Assembly (NCBI RefSeq): GCF_020080045.1
Contig: NZ_CP083451.1
Coordinates: forward strand, 3,273,001 to 3,337,000
From: Comamonas odontotermitis
Lineage (GTDB): Bacteria; Pseudomonadota; Gammaproteobacteria; Burkholderiales; Burkholderiaceae_C
Length of the DNA: 64,000 nucleotides
Direction: 5' to 3'
Shown here: one piece after another, positions 24,633 through 31,179 of the stretch
Position numbering within the stretch: the stretch's first letter is position 1
How the letters are laid out: each line of letters begins with the position of its first letter
Translations under genes and position numbers: made by a program
The notes under the pieces: generated by a model
What the model was told of the DNA's origin: nothing
Seen by the model: only the letters and a program-made list of their open reading frames with translations
The model's database searches: none

Positions 24633-25106
24633 ATCCATCGCAGCAACAAACGCGATCCAGCAACTCCGAGGCGATTGGTAAGCGCAGGGGAAGCAAAGCC
24701 GGTGAATCACCGCTGGCGGCTGGAGGGCAGGCCCGACACACAGGGATGACCTTGCAGAGGTTGCACCAGGCGATGAGTGCCAGTGATCGCGCCAGCACCC
24801 TCAAGGTCTTTAAAAGTCTGCCCTGCCGATGTTGCTTGCCCTACCTGTGGGGCATTCGTCCGGCTCAATGCATCTGCGGGCATGGCCGCAGCTCTGTGCG
24901 GTGCCCAGCCGTAACCCTGCAAGGTTGAATCTGGTGAGGGGAAGACGCCCGAGAACAGAAATGGTCACGCTGGTTGGAATCCCGGCGCGCCTGCCCGGAG
25001 CGGATCCGGGCGGGAAACCCAAGCCTTGTGACAGAGGGCTTAGGTTTACCCCGAACAGTTGCGCTAGGATGAAGTAAGCAAAAATTAAATCACCAAGGGG
25101 ATAGAT
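24633..25106 (+). other. Long leader behind the PL-like promoter
   Basis: About 470 bases with no clear gene. It holds a possible 45-codon frame (24777-24914, GTG start) encoding CPADVACPTCGAFVRLN, a zinc-knuckle-like pattern, and an overlapping 60-codon frame at 24746-24928. It also has a hairpin copy of a 30-bp repeat (25018-25047). The length and hairpins recall antitermination leaders, but no boxA is identified with confidence. Confidence 0.35.
25018..25047 (+). repeat. 30-bp hairpin repeat, copy 1
   Basis: The stem is CCCAAGCC with GGCTTAGG, the loop TTGTGACAGAG, followed by TTT. A second copy differing by one base lies at 25456-25485. The two copies bracket the Excalibur-type gene. Confidence 0.7.
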
Positions 25107-25403
25107 GTGCTCAAGTTTGTGATCTTCATGTTGATCTTGCTCACCGCATGGAACATCTACACCCACTATCCAGAGCAACAGTCCCCTGATGCTCCAAACT
25201 CCTTGCTCTCCGAAATTCAAGCGGACTCACTTGCTTCGCCGAATCCAAATTTTCAGTGTGATGGGAGAACCCAATGCTCTCAAATGACATCTTGTCAGGA
25301 AGCAACTTTCTTTCTGGAAAACTGTCCCAGTACCAAGATGGATGGCGATGGCGATGGAGTGCCGTGCGAGCGACAACTGTGTGCTGTATCAAAGCGGCCC
25401 TAG
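25107..25403 (+). CDS. Secreted or membrane-anchored protein with an Excalibur-like calcium-binding domain
   Basis: A 98-residue protein from GTG 25107 with an AAGGGG ribosome site. The N terminus (MLKFVIFMLILLTAWNIY) is a single membrane segment or signal anchor. The C-terminal about 45 residues contain six cysteines and end DGDGDGVPCERQLC, the DxDxDG calcium loop plus CE that marks Excalibur domains. It is not a structural phage gene. It is probably a lysogenic conversion (moron) gene acting at the cell envelope of the host. Function is unknown. Confidence 0.75.
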   Translation: MLKFVIFMLILLTAWNIYTHYPEQQSPDAPNSLLSEIQADSLASPNPNFQCDGRTQCSQMTSCQEATFFLENCPSTKMDGDGDGVPCERQLCAVSKRP

Positions 25404-25455
25404 TCCAAGATCTACCTTCTAAATCCCCTGGCAGCAGCTCTACCCGAGCGGGAAG

Positions 25456-25485
25456 CCCAAGCCTTGTGACAGATGGCTTAGGTTT
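25456..25485 (+). repeat. 30-bp hairpin repeat, copy 2
   Basis: Same hairpin as at 25018-25047 with a single G-to-T change in the loop, followed by TTTT. It lies about 50 bases after the stop of the Excalibur-type gene. Confidence 0.7.
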
Positions 25486-25585
25486 TCGATTCCAGGCTTG
25501 CCCTAAGGTGCCCCCTATTGCGGGAGTTAATGAACTGCGAAATACTTGTTACAAGTATTGATCAACCAGCCTTGATAGCCATCCC

Positions 25586-25858
25586 ATGACAGAAGTTTCC
25601 GACCTTAAAAAGTTATCAACTCGCACTGTGAACGCACTGGCGCAGAATGGCATTCATTCGGTTGACGAGATCATGGCGAACTATCCCATAAGACTTTTGC
25701 GCCTAACAGGATTTGGAATACATGCTCTTCGAGAGGTGGAGGCTGCATTCTTTCCAGGATTCAAGTACGAACCACGTTCCCGCAAAACAAAGAGGCGGTC
25801 TAGCGTGGAACTGCTTATTTACAAGCAATCCACTCTACCGCCTCGCTCAAAAAAGTAG
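25586..25858 (+). CDS. RNA polymerase alpha-subunit C-terminal-domain-like protein
   Basis: A 90-residue protein: MTEVSDLKKLSTRTVNALAQNGIHSVDEIMANYPIRLLRLTGFGIHALREVEAAFFPG, then a basic tail rich in Arg/Lys/Ser. The order (LST RTVNALAQNGI, then E-I, then L-L-LTGFG-ALREVE) matches the helix-hairpin-helix fold of the alpha-CTD of RNA polymerase (L..R..N.L...GI...G.L......LL...N.G.KSL.EI). A stand-alone copy in a phage early operon could bind DNA UP elements or compete for activator contacts. A helix-hairpin-helix DNA-binding role without polymerase contact is the alternative. Confidence 0.7.
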   Translation: MTEVSDLKKLSTRTVNALAQNGIHSVDEIMANYPIRLLRLTGFGIHALREVEAAFFPGFKYEPRSRKTKRRSSVELLIYKQSTLPPRSKK

Positions 25859-25988
25859 CTCGGCATTCACAACGTTTTCGCCGGTCCAAGCGTGTCCTTC
25901 TCCGCGCTTGGCTTGCCCTCACGGGACCGGCACCATTCATCCACCAGCCCGCGGCACCAGCGGGCTTTTTCTTTTCTAGGAGCCCATC
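25859..25988 (+). other. Short intergenic stretch
   Basis: About 130 bases including an inverted GCCGGTCC/GGGACCGGC pair (25881-25931) that could be a terminator or processing hairpin. No gene is visible. Confidence 0.35.
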
Positions 25989-26090
25989 ATGGCTGATCCC
26001 ACCCCTACCCCACCCAAGCGCTGCGGAAGCTGCGGCGCACCCGTAGAACGCGAACCAGAACCAGGCGAAGGCCTGCCCTGCGGTCATTGA
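25989..26090 (+). CDS. Zinc-knuckle miniprotein (33 aa)
   Basis: MADPTPTPPKRCGSCGAP followed by VEREPEPGEGLPCGH. It has one CxxC pair plus a Cys-x-His end, consistent with binding a single zinc ion. A TAGGAG ribosome site lies seven bases before the ATG. It is followed by another small gene, so it seems a true part of the plus-strand early operon. The function is unknown. Confidence 0.6.
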   Translation: MADPTPTPPKRCGSCGAPVEREPEPGEGLPCGH

Positions 26091-26120
26091 TCAACCCAAT
26101 GATACGAACGGAGGCCAAAC

Positions 26121-26300
26121 ATGGCAAAGCAACTCTCCTTCTTCCTCTGCCTGTACCGCATGCGAAGGCATTCCGCTGGCCCCATTGAAGCGGCCAAATG
26201 GGCGTTTGAACTCTGCCACCGCAACCGGCAGACCAACAAGCAGCGCGCCCGTCTAGATCGCCGCGAAGAAGTTGAGCGCGCTGCGCGCCAGCGCCTGTGA
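26121..26300 (+). CDS. Small basic phage protein (59 aa)
   Basis: MAKQLSFFLCLYRMRRHSAG and on to RAARQRL, with an excellent GGAGG ribosome site. The C-terminal half is Arg/Glu-rich and helical (NKQRARLDRREEVERAARQRL). The stop overlaps the GTG start of the next gene. No family recognised. Confidence 0.65.
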   Translation: MAKQLSFFLCLYRMRRHSAGPIEAAKWAFELCHRNRQTNKQRARLDRREEVERAARQRL

Positions 26301-26965
26301 AAGAAAACGAATTAAGTAAAACGTTTTCATTGTTCCCCTGCTCCTCATTTTCAGAAACTGCACCCATGACACTCGAAATCACAGGCGCCGAGACCGGCGA
26401 CCAACTCATCAAATTGCTAGTTAAGGTTCGCCACAATGTCCGCCTGCTCGATAAGACGCGGACGAGCTGGCGCCAGACTCAGGCGATTTGGCAAGACGCA
26501 CTCAAGAATGCTGGGGATGATTCAGAACTGAAGGATCGCATAACCCAGGGCATCGCCAGGTGCAAAGAAGCGGTCATGGAACTCCGATTTGATGAGATCG
26601 AAATTGGAAATTTCACCATGACGCTGTGCCGTCACCTGGACGAGAAGGCAGATCGTGAAAGCGTGCTGGATGCTTTGAATGTTGGCCGCGCCGCACGGAA
26701 CTCTGACGAGATCAAGAAGTACGGCAAGACAACCGCAGACCTGATCTACGTGCTGCAGCTTGAGAATTCTTCAGACAGACGCGGCGAAGACTGGTACATC
26801 CCACCTCTCGCAATGTGCTGCCATCTGGCCTTCATGAACAAGATGAAGACGAACCCAGAGTTCGACCGGGCCGCGCACGACGTGATGAACGAGGTCTTCA
26901 ATGGCTACTGGGGCGAATATCAAGAGCGGCCCTTGCTGGAGCGGCTTACTGGGGCGGCAGTTTGA
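26297..26965 (+). CDS. Hypothetical prophage protein (222 aa)
   Basis: Starts with GTG overlapping the upstream stop (MKENELSKTFSLF); an internal ATG at 26366 (MTLEITGAETG) is the alternative. The sequence is mostly helical and charged, with LLDKTRTSWRQTQAIWQDALK and DEKADRESVLDALNVGRAARNSDE. No catalytic motif is visible. It is the last gene before the convergent ribbon-helix-helix gene. The function is unknown. Confidence 0.6.
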   Translation: MKENELSKTFSLFPCSSFSETAPMTLEITGAETGDQLIKLLVKVRHNVRLLDKTRTSWRQTQAIWQDALKNAGDDSELKDRITQGIARCKEAVMELRFDEIEIGNFTMTLCRHLDEKADRESVLDALNVGRAARNSDEIKKYGKTTADLIYVLQLENSSDRRGEDWYIPPLAMCCHLAFMNKMKTNPEFDRAAHDVMNEVFNGYWGEYQERPLLERLTGAAV

Positions 26966-27014
26966 AGGGGGTAGCATTTGGCGATCCCATCCACTAGAAA
27001 GTTCTAGTGTTTGA

Positions 27015-27653
27015 TCAGGGCTGACGGTTATTTGGCGAGCGCTTCTTCATACCTTCCACTTTGGCTTCTTTTTGATCCAAATACGTACTCAAATGCCACC
27101 CAGCTTTGCAGAGCAGGTCGATTGCATCTTTAACCGCCGCAGCAGCAACAGGATGCTCTCTACCTGTTAGGAAGTGCTGAACTGCTTGCGCAACTGTGCG
27201 GTACTCACTCTGTTCTAGTAATTCAGCGATTAGCGCCACCACCTGCCGTCCTGCGCCCAAGTCTTCAGCAGTCAGCTTCCCCCCTTCAAACGCAGACTCA
27301 ATGACCGCGTAATAAGCGTTGAAAAGGGTAGCGAGCTCGTGATATCGCATTCGATACAGCTCGGCCTCCTTCCGCAGCTGGCTTGATTCATCGAGGAATG
27401 TATTCCATTGATCTGTGTCCGTTTTCTTCCGCCTGCTTAACTCATGTTGTGTGTTTTCCAGCACCTGATTGAGCACCTGCATCTGCCTATGAAGTTCACC
27501 CATTTGCTGCCGCAGATTTGCCGACTCCTCGAGCGATCCAATGATTTCAGCGTTAAGACTCTTAGAGGTTGCCTTGGCTTGCTCGGACAGCCGTTGATGC
27601 AAGCTCTTCGGGATGCGCAATGTGATTCGGGTGTAGAGGTCGTCATCTTCCAT
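27015..27653 (-). CDS. Arc-type ribbon-helix-helix regulator with coiled-coil extension
   Basis: A 212-residue protein from ATG 27653: MEDDDLYTRITLRIPKSLHQRLSEQAKATSKSLNAEIIGSLEESANLRQ. The first about 45 residues are an Arc/Mnt ribbon-helix-helix domain (TRITLRIP strand, then two helices). A coiled coil follows (LHRQMQVLNQVLENTQHEL). The C-terminal about 120 residues are helical and unassigned. Inverted GACAC-n7-GTGTC sites lie in the divergent promoter region just upstream, so it probably represses itself and the divergent genes. Confidence 0.82.
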   Translation of the reverse strand: MEDDDLYTRITLRIPKSLHQRLSEQAKATSKSLNAEIIGSLEESANLRQQMGELHRQMQVLNQVLENTQHELSRRKKTDTDQWNTFLDESSQLRKEAELYRMRYHELATLFNAYYAVIESAFEGGKLTAEDLGAGRQVVALIAELLEQSEYRTVAQAVQHFLTGREHPVAAAAVKDAIDLLCKAGWHLSTYLDQKEAKVEGMKKRSPNNRQP

Positions 27654-27672
27654 GGTCTCAATTTTCCACCAA

Positions 27673-27748
27673 AACAGTGTCACTGGCTATTGACACCATA
27701 ACAGTGTCACATTCATAATCCAAACGCGACACCATAACAGTGTCACAT
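27673..27748. promoter_or_regulatory. Arc-type operator array between divergent ribbon-helix-helix genes
   Basis: A 21-bp sequence with the inverted core GACAC-CATAACA-GTGTC is repeated exactly at 27692-27712 and 27728-27748. A further AACAGTGTCAC half lies at 27673-27683. On the plus strand TTGACA (27690-27695) and CATAAT (27714-27719), 18 bases apart, form a promoter overlapping the first site. On the minus strand TTGGAT and TATGGT, 17 bases apart, face the other way. Confidence 0.75.
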
Positions 27749-27760
27749 GAAAGGTTTGCT

Positions 27761-27916
27761 ATGAGCAGCAACCAAGATCAAGTCACCTTCACCCTGAGAG
27801 TGCCAGCCGCGTTGCAGGAGGCCGCCAAGACACATGCAAAGCAAGAGCACATCAGCCTGAATAGCCTGATCGTCCGTCTACTTGAGCGCGAAGTCGCACA
27901 GAAAGGAAAGCAATGA
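27761..27916 (+). CDS. Small Arc-like ribbon-helix-helix protein (51 aa)
   Basis: MSSNQDQVTFTLRVPAALQE followed by AAKTHAKQEHISLNSLIVRLLEREVAQ. This is the bare ribbon-helix-helix fold: a DNA-contacting strand (VTFTLRVP) and two helices. It diverges from the larger Arc-type gene across the shared operators. It recalls the arc-mnt pair of the P22 immunity I region, and a KilA-N protein gene follows two genes later. Confidence 0.8.
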   Translation: MSSNQDQVTFTLRVPAALQEAAKTHAKQEHISLNSLIVRLLEREVAQKGKQ

Positions 27917-28257
27917 GTCTCGCCACTCTCGCCGAAGTTGGCATCAAGGCCCTGCGATTGCAGGAGGCAATCGACAAGAAGCGCACCGCACGTCGCGCAC
28001 TGGATGCAGCCTATACCGCCTACAAGCAACGTCGCCACGGTGGCGGTGGCGGTATTCGCTACGACAGGGACAGTGATGAGTATTCGCTAATGCTGCTCGC
28101 CACTGATCGTGAGCATTCAGCCCTCTGTACTGCCAAATACGATTTGGGTCTTGCCCAGCGCAGCTTGGAGCGTGCATGCAAGCGTGCACATAAGGAGTTG
28201 AAAGCCGGAGCCTCTGCAGAGGCTGCTGTGCGCCGAATTATGGAGAAAGCTGTATGA
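27913..28257 (+). CDS. Hypothetical phage protein (114 aa)
   Basis: Starts MSLATLAEVGIKALRLQEAIDKKRTARRALDAAYTAYKQRRHGGGG, with a four-base overlap on the upstream stop. It has two long helices joined by a Gly-rich loop and could be a small helical hairpin protein. The stop overlaps the KilA-N gene start. No family recognised. Confidence 0.65.
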   Translation: MSLATLAEVGIKALRLQEAIDKKRTARRALDAAYTAYKQRRHGGGGGIRYDRDSDEYSLMLLATDREHSALCTAKYDLGLAQRSLERACKRAHKELKAGASAEAAVRRIMEKAV

Positions 28258-29096
28258 GCAATTCCGTCATAGTCCTCGAATACGACGGCACACCCGTGCG
28301 CTTCACGGACGAGGGCTGGTTCAACGCCACTCACGTTGCAGCCCAGTTCGACAAAGAGCCATTCGACTGGTTGCGCCAAACCGAAACCGTGAAGTACATG
28401 GTGGCGCTATGCAAGGCCATGGGCAATTCCGGTTTCGTACCGGAGTTCAACAAAATCAACGAATTAGCCGAAAAGGGGAAAGATGTTCGCCGACTATTGG
28501 TAGATCTCGGGAAGCGCACCGGTCTGGTGAAAACCAAGGCAGGAGCTCCCGAGAACGGCGGCGGTACTTGGATGCATCCAAAACTTGGCGTCCCCTACGC
28601 TCGCTGGCTCGACGTGAACTTCGCCGTGTGGTGCGATATGCAGATTGAGAACATCCTTCGCGGCGGCGCGACCTCTCCTGTAGCACTGCGGATGGAATAC
28701 ATCACTGGCTACCACGAACTTCATGACGTGATCCAGGTGAAGTCCGCGGCCTCTTCCAAGCCTTGGGCCTCACACATGAATGTGAATAAGGTCATCAACA
28801 AGACTCTTGATATTCAGCCGGGCCAACGTGACTCCTTGCCAGCTGGGAAACTTGCGCTTGCAACAGTAGCGCAGCAGATCGCTTGCGCTGCATTTGCAGT
28901 GGCCCACGATCATCACGACGGGTACGAAAACACGAAGGTGGCACTGGCAAGTCTTGGCAAGTTGCTGCCGAGTGAGGGTCCCATCGTGATCGAGCAAACC
29001 GCTCACCCGCCTACCCGGAAAAAGCGAAAGGCCAGCAGCGTCAACTGCCAGCCTTTGCCCGAAACCCGCACAGCGTCAACTGTGCAGACCTCTTAG
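28254..29096 (+). CDS. KilA-N domain protein, candidate antirepressor
   Basis: A 280-residue protein. Residues about 10-130 form a KilA-N domain: DEGWFNATHVAAQFDKEPFDWLRQTETVKYMVALC, then TWMHPKLGVPYARWLDVNFAVWCDMQIENIL. KilA-N domains bind DNA and occur in phage antirepressors such as P22 Ant-like proteins. The C-terminal part (residues about 140-280) is different from known ORF6N or AntA tails as far as I can see. Its position behind Arc-like regulators mirrors the P22 immI arrangement, so control by those repressors is likely. Confidence 0.82.
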   Translation: MSNSVIVLEYDGTPVRFTDEGWFNATHVAAQFDKEPFDWLRQTETVKYMVALCKAMGNSGFVPEFNKINELAEKGKDVRRLLVDLGKRTGLVKTKAGAPENGGGTWMHPKLGVPYARWLDVNFAVWCDMQIENILRGGATSPVALRMEYITGYHELHDVIQVKSAASSKPWASHMNVNKVINKTLDIQPGQRDSLPAGKLALATVAQQIACAAFAVAHDHHDGYENTKVALASLGKLLPSEGPIVIEQTAHPPTRKKRKASSVNCQPLPETRTASTVQTS

Positions 29097-29125
29097 CTCG
29101 AAACCCTTCTCACAAGGAACGAACC

Positions 29126-29917
29126 ATGGAAGCGATTATCGCGCACCCCGCGAAGGGTGCCAAGCGGAGCCCTGCCCGCAAGACGGCTGTAAAGCCTGCG
29201 CCAGCAACAACCAGCCCCAAAAACGAAGCTGAAGTATTGCAGGAAGCCGCACTGCAAATCCTCATGTTCATGGGGTCAGAGATCGCAAATGCTGATCTTG
29301 ATGGGCTTGGGAATGCCAAGGAGATTGCCATTGGCGTGGACGGAATTGTGTATTCCATCCTGAACCCAGATCCTGCCGACAGCCATTCCTTTGATGTGCT
29401 GGATGACCTTATCACCATACGTCATCAACTCAGCAACCTCTCTGCATGCCTTGAAGGAGCCACGGGCCTCCGGGTCGCTGCAGCAGTGTTTGCGGCTGGC
29501 CTGGTTCTGCAGGCCGACCAATACGCTGAGCGCTTGCATGCGGCAATATTCGGCCTGCCCGCCACGCTCGAAGACCTCCGCGCCTTGACTACCTTCGCCG
29601 GAGTCAGGCCATTCCGCGACCGCCCTACGCCGCCAATCCGGCGCATTCAGCCGGGAACTGGTGAGAAGACGCCAGCCCAGCTAATGCGGGTGCTGCAGTT
29701 CGCGGCGGAACAAGCCGGGAATGCAAACGACATTTTGATGATGCTCCAGGCCATTCCCAAGCTGAGCCATGAAGTTTATGTACTGATCAATTCGGCCCAG
29801 GCCATCACTCAATACGTCGGTGCAGCTGCGGATGATGCCCTGGGAGGCGACATTTCCGGAGACTTTGAGCACTGGACCTATGGACCAAATTTCGCTGACG
29901 CAGGTAAGGGAGTATGA
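29126..29917 (+). CDS. Unknown helical phage protein A (263 aa), similar in layout to the next gene
   Basis: Starts MEAIIAHPAKGAKRSPARKT with an AAGGAAC ribosome site. A basic Lys/Arg/Ala/Pro-rich N-terminal tail of about 30 residues is followed by a predicted all-helical body (DVLDDLITIRHQLSNLSACLEGA, AAVFAAGLVLQADQYAERLHAAI). The next gene shares the opening M-acidic-A-(I/V)-I, the basic Pro/Ala tail, the length and the helical layout, so the two may be paralogues. No function recognised. Confidence 0.65.
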   Translation: MEAIIAHPAKGAKRSPARKTAVKPAPATTSPKNEAEVLQEAALQILMFMGSEIANADLDGLGNAKEIAIGVDGIVYSILNPDPADSHSFDVLDDLITIRHQLSNLSACLEGATGLRVAAAVFAAGLVLQADQYAERLHAAIFGLPATLEDLRALTTFAGVRPFRDRPTPPIRRIQPGTGEKTPAQLMRVLQFAAEQAGNANDILMMLQAIPKLSHEVYVLINSAQAITQYVGAAADDALGGDISGDFEHWTYGPNFADAGKGV

Positions 29918-30732
29918 GCATGGATGCCGTAATTGAAAAGCGCACCACCAAAGCCCGCGCCCACAAAGCTGCAACACCAGAGAAAGCGCCAGCACCGGCT
30001 GTATCCAAGGTGCAAACCTTGTTCGCACAAGCAGGCGACTTTCTGGTCAAGGCCAGCGGTACTGATGAAGATCACACATTCAGCGGTGAATCCGACCGGC
30101 TACTGAGCATTGGGGCCGGGATTGCCTTGGATGCCGCACAGGGGAAGCTGTCCAACTCGACCCCGGAAAACACAGCCTACGATGTAGCAGCTTGCATCAA
30201 TGCTGCTCGGCTTGTGCCAGAAGATTCTGAGTCAGTAGATCGCACGATTTATATCGACAACGCCGCGAAGTGTTTGGAAGCCATCACTGGAACAGCGGTA
30301 CATCGCATGATCTTCACCGATGTGCCTCGGCCAGTCAGGGGCTCAGCGCTGACTCTTGAACCTGCACCAGTTGCAGGTAAGCAGTTCACAGAGGAACAGC
30401 TTAAAGAGCTGTACTGGCAAGCCTACCTCTATGCAGACTGCGCGCGCAAAGTTCTATTTCACTATGCGAGTGATGCGGCGTCTGACGAGGTTTTTGCGTT
30501 TCGTGACCTTCTGGACAAGTACCTCAGTAGAGCAGAGGCAAGACTGGATGCAGATACGGTCGGAACACTGATTGATGGCGACCTCCCAGAAATCTCTGCG
30601 GACCTGTGCAAAGTATTGTCCCTACTCGATCCATACGCTACTGAAAAAGACGACGGGGTTCTCCATGGCGTGGTCTATCAGCTCAGGAGCGCCAAGCGGA
30701 TCGCAGATGGCGATCTGGGGGTGCTGGAATGA
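29914..30732 (+). CDS. Unknown helical phage protein B (272 aa)
   Basis: Starts MSMDAVIEKRTTKARAHKAA, overlapping the stop of protein A by four bases. It has the same basic, Pro/Ala-rich tail of about 30 residues, then a helical body (ELYWQAYLYADCARKVLFHYAS, DLLDKYLSRAEARLD, ISADLCKVLSLLDPYA). No motif that points to a reaction is visible. Tight coupling with protein A suggests a joint role, possibly as a hetero-complex. Confidence 0.65.
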   Translation: MSMDAVIEKRTTKARAHKAATPEKAPAPAVSKVQTLFAQAGDFLVKASGTDEDHTFSGESDRLLSIGAGIALDAAQGKLSNSTPENTAYDVAACINAARLVPEDSESVDRTIYIDNAAKCLEAITGTAVHRMIFTDVPRPVRGSALTLEPAPVAGKQFTEEQLKELYWQAYLYADCARKVLFHYASDAASDEVFAFRDLLDKYLSRAEARLDADTVGTLIDGDLPEISADLCKVLSLLDPYATEKDDGVLHGVVYQLRSAKRIADGDLGVLE

Positions 30733-30974
30733 CTCAACAGCAAGCGAATCAAGGTGCTCCCGCAGAGAAAACGCAATTGTTGCCAAGTGCTATCAAACCA
30801 GCGTCTTCTGTACCTGCAGGAGCGATGCCGAGTGTAGATGACTTGCCGCTCAGTGTCGCAAGTGAATGCGAGGAGGCGAACATTGATTACAAACCACCCG
30901 CATCGGCGGCGCTGTTCTACGAGTGCAGGCCAGGATTGAAAAGGAATAGAGAGCATGGCAACCGCAAAGACTGA
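30729..30974 (+). CDS. Small unknown protein (81 aa) before the excisionase
   Basis: MTQQQANQGAPAEKTQLLPS and on to GNRKD. It overlaps the upstream stop by four bases and the downstream excisionase-like gene by 20 bases. It is Pro/Ala/Ser-rich and probably poorly structured. It may serve mainly for translational coupling. Confidence 0.5.
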   Translation: MTQQQANQGAPAEKTQLLPSAIKPASSVPAGAMPSVDDLPLSVASECEEANIDYKPPASAALFYECRPGLKRNREHGNRKD

Positions 30975-31179
30975 GCAGCCAGCAGTGAACGCGGCCAGGT
31001 TCGTCACTGTAGAGCTGGCCGCTACGATGACCGGCCTTTCTGCTGCGGCTATTCGCAAGCGCACCGAGCGCGGCGTGTGGCTCGAAGGGAAGGAATGGCG
31101 GCGCGGGCCTGATGGGCGCGTCTGGATAGACACAAAAGGAATTGAAGCATGGGTGCTCCAAAAATCGGGAATGGCGTAG
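30955..31179 (+). CDS. Excisionase-like DNA-binding protein
   Basis: A 74-residue protein: MATAKTEQPAVNAARFVTVELAATMTGLSAAAIRKRTERGVWLEGKEWRRGPDGRVWIDTKGIEAWV. This is a winged-helix Xis/MerR-like fold (helix-turn-helix, then a wing GRVWIDTKGIEAW), as in excisionases encoded directly before phage integrases. It overlaps the integrase start by about 30 bases, which couples the two. Confidence 0.82.
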   Translation: MATAKTEQPAVNAARFVTVELAATMTGLSAAAIRKRTERGVWLEGKEWRRGPDGRVWIDTKGIEAWVLQKSGMA

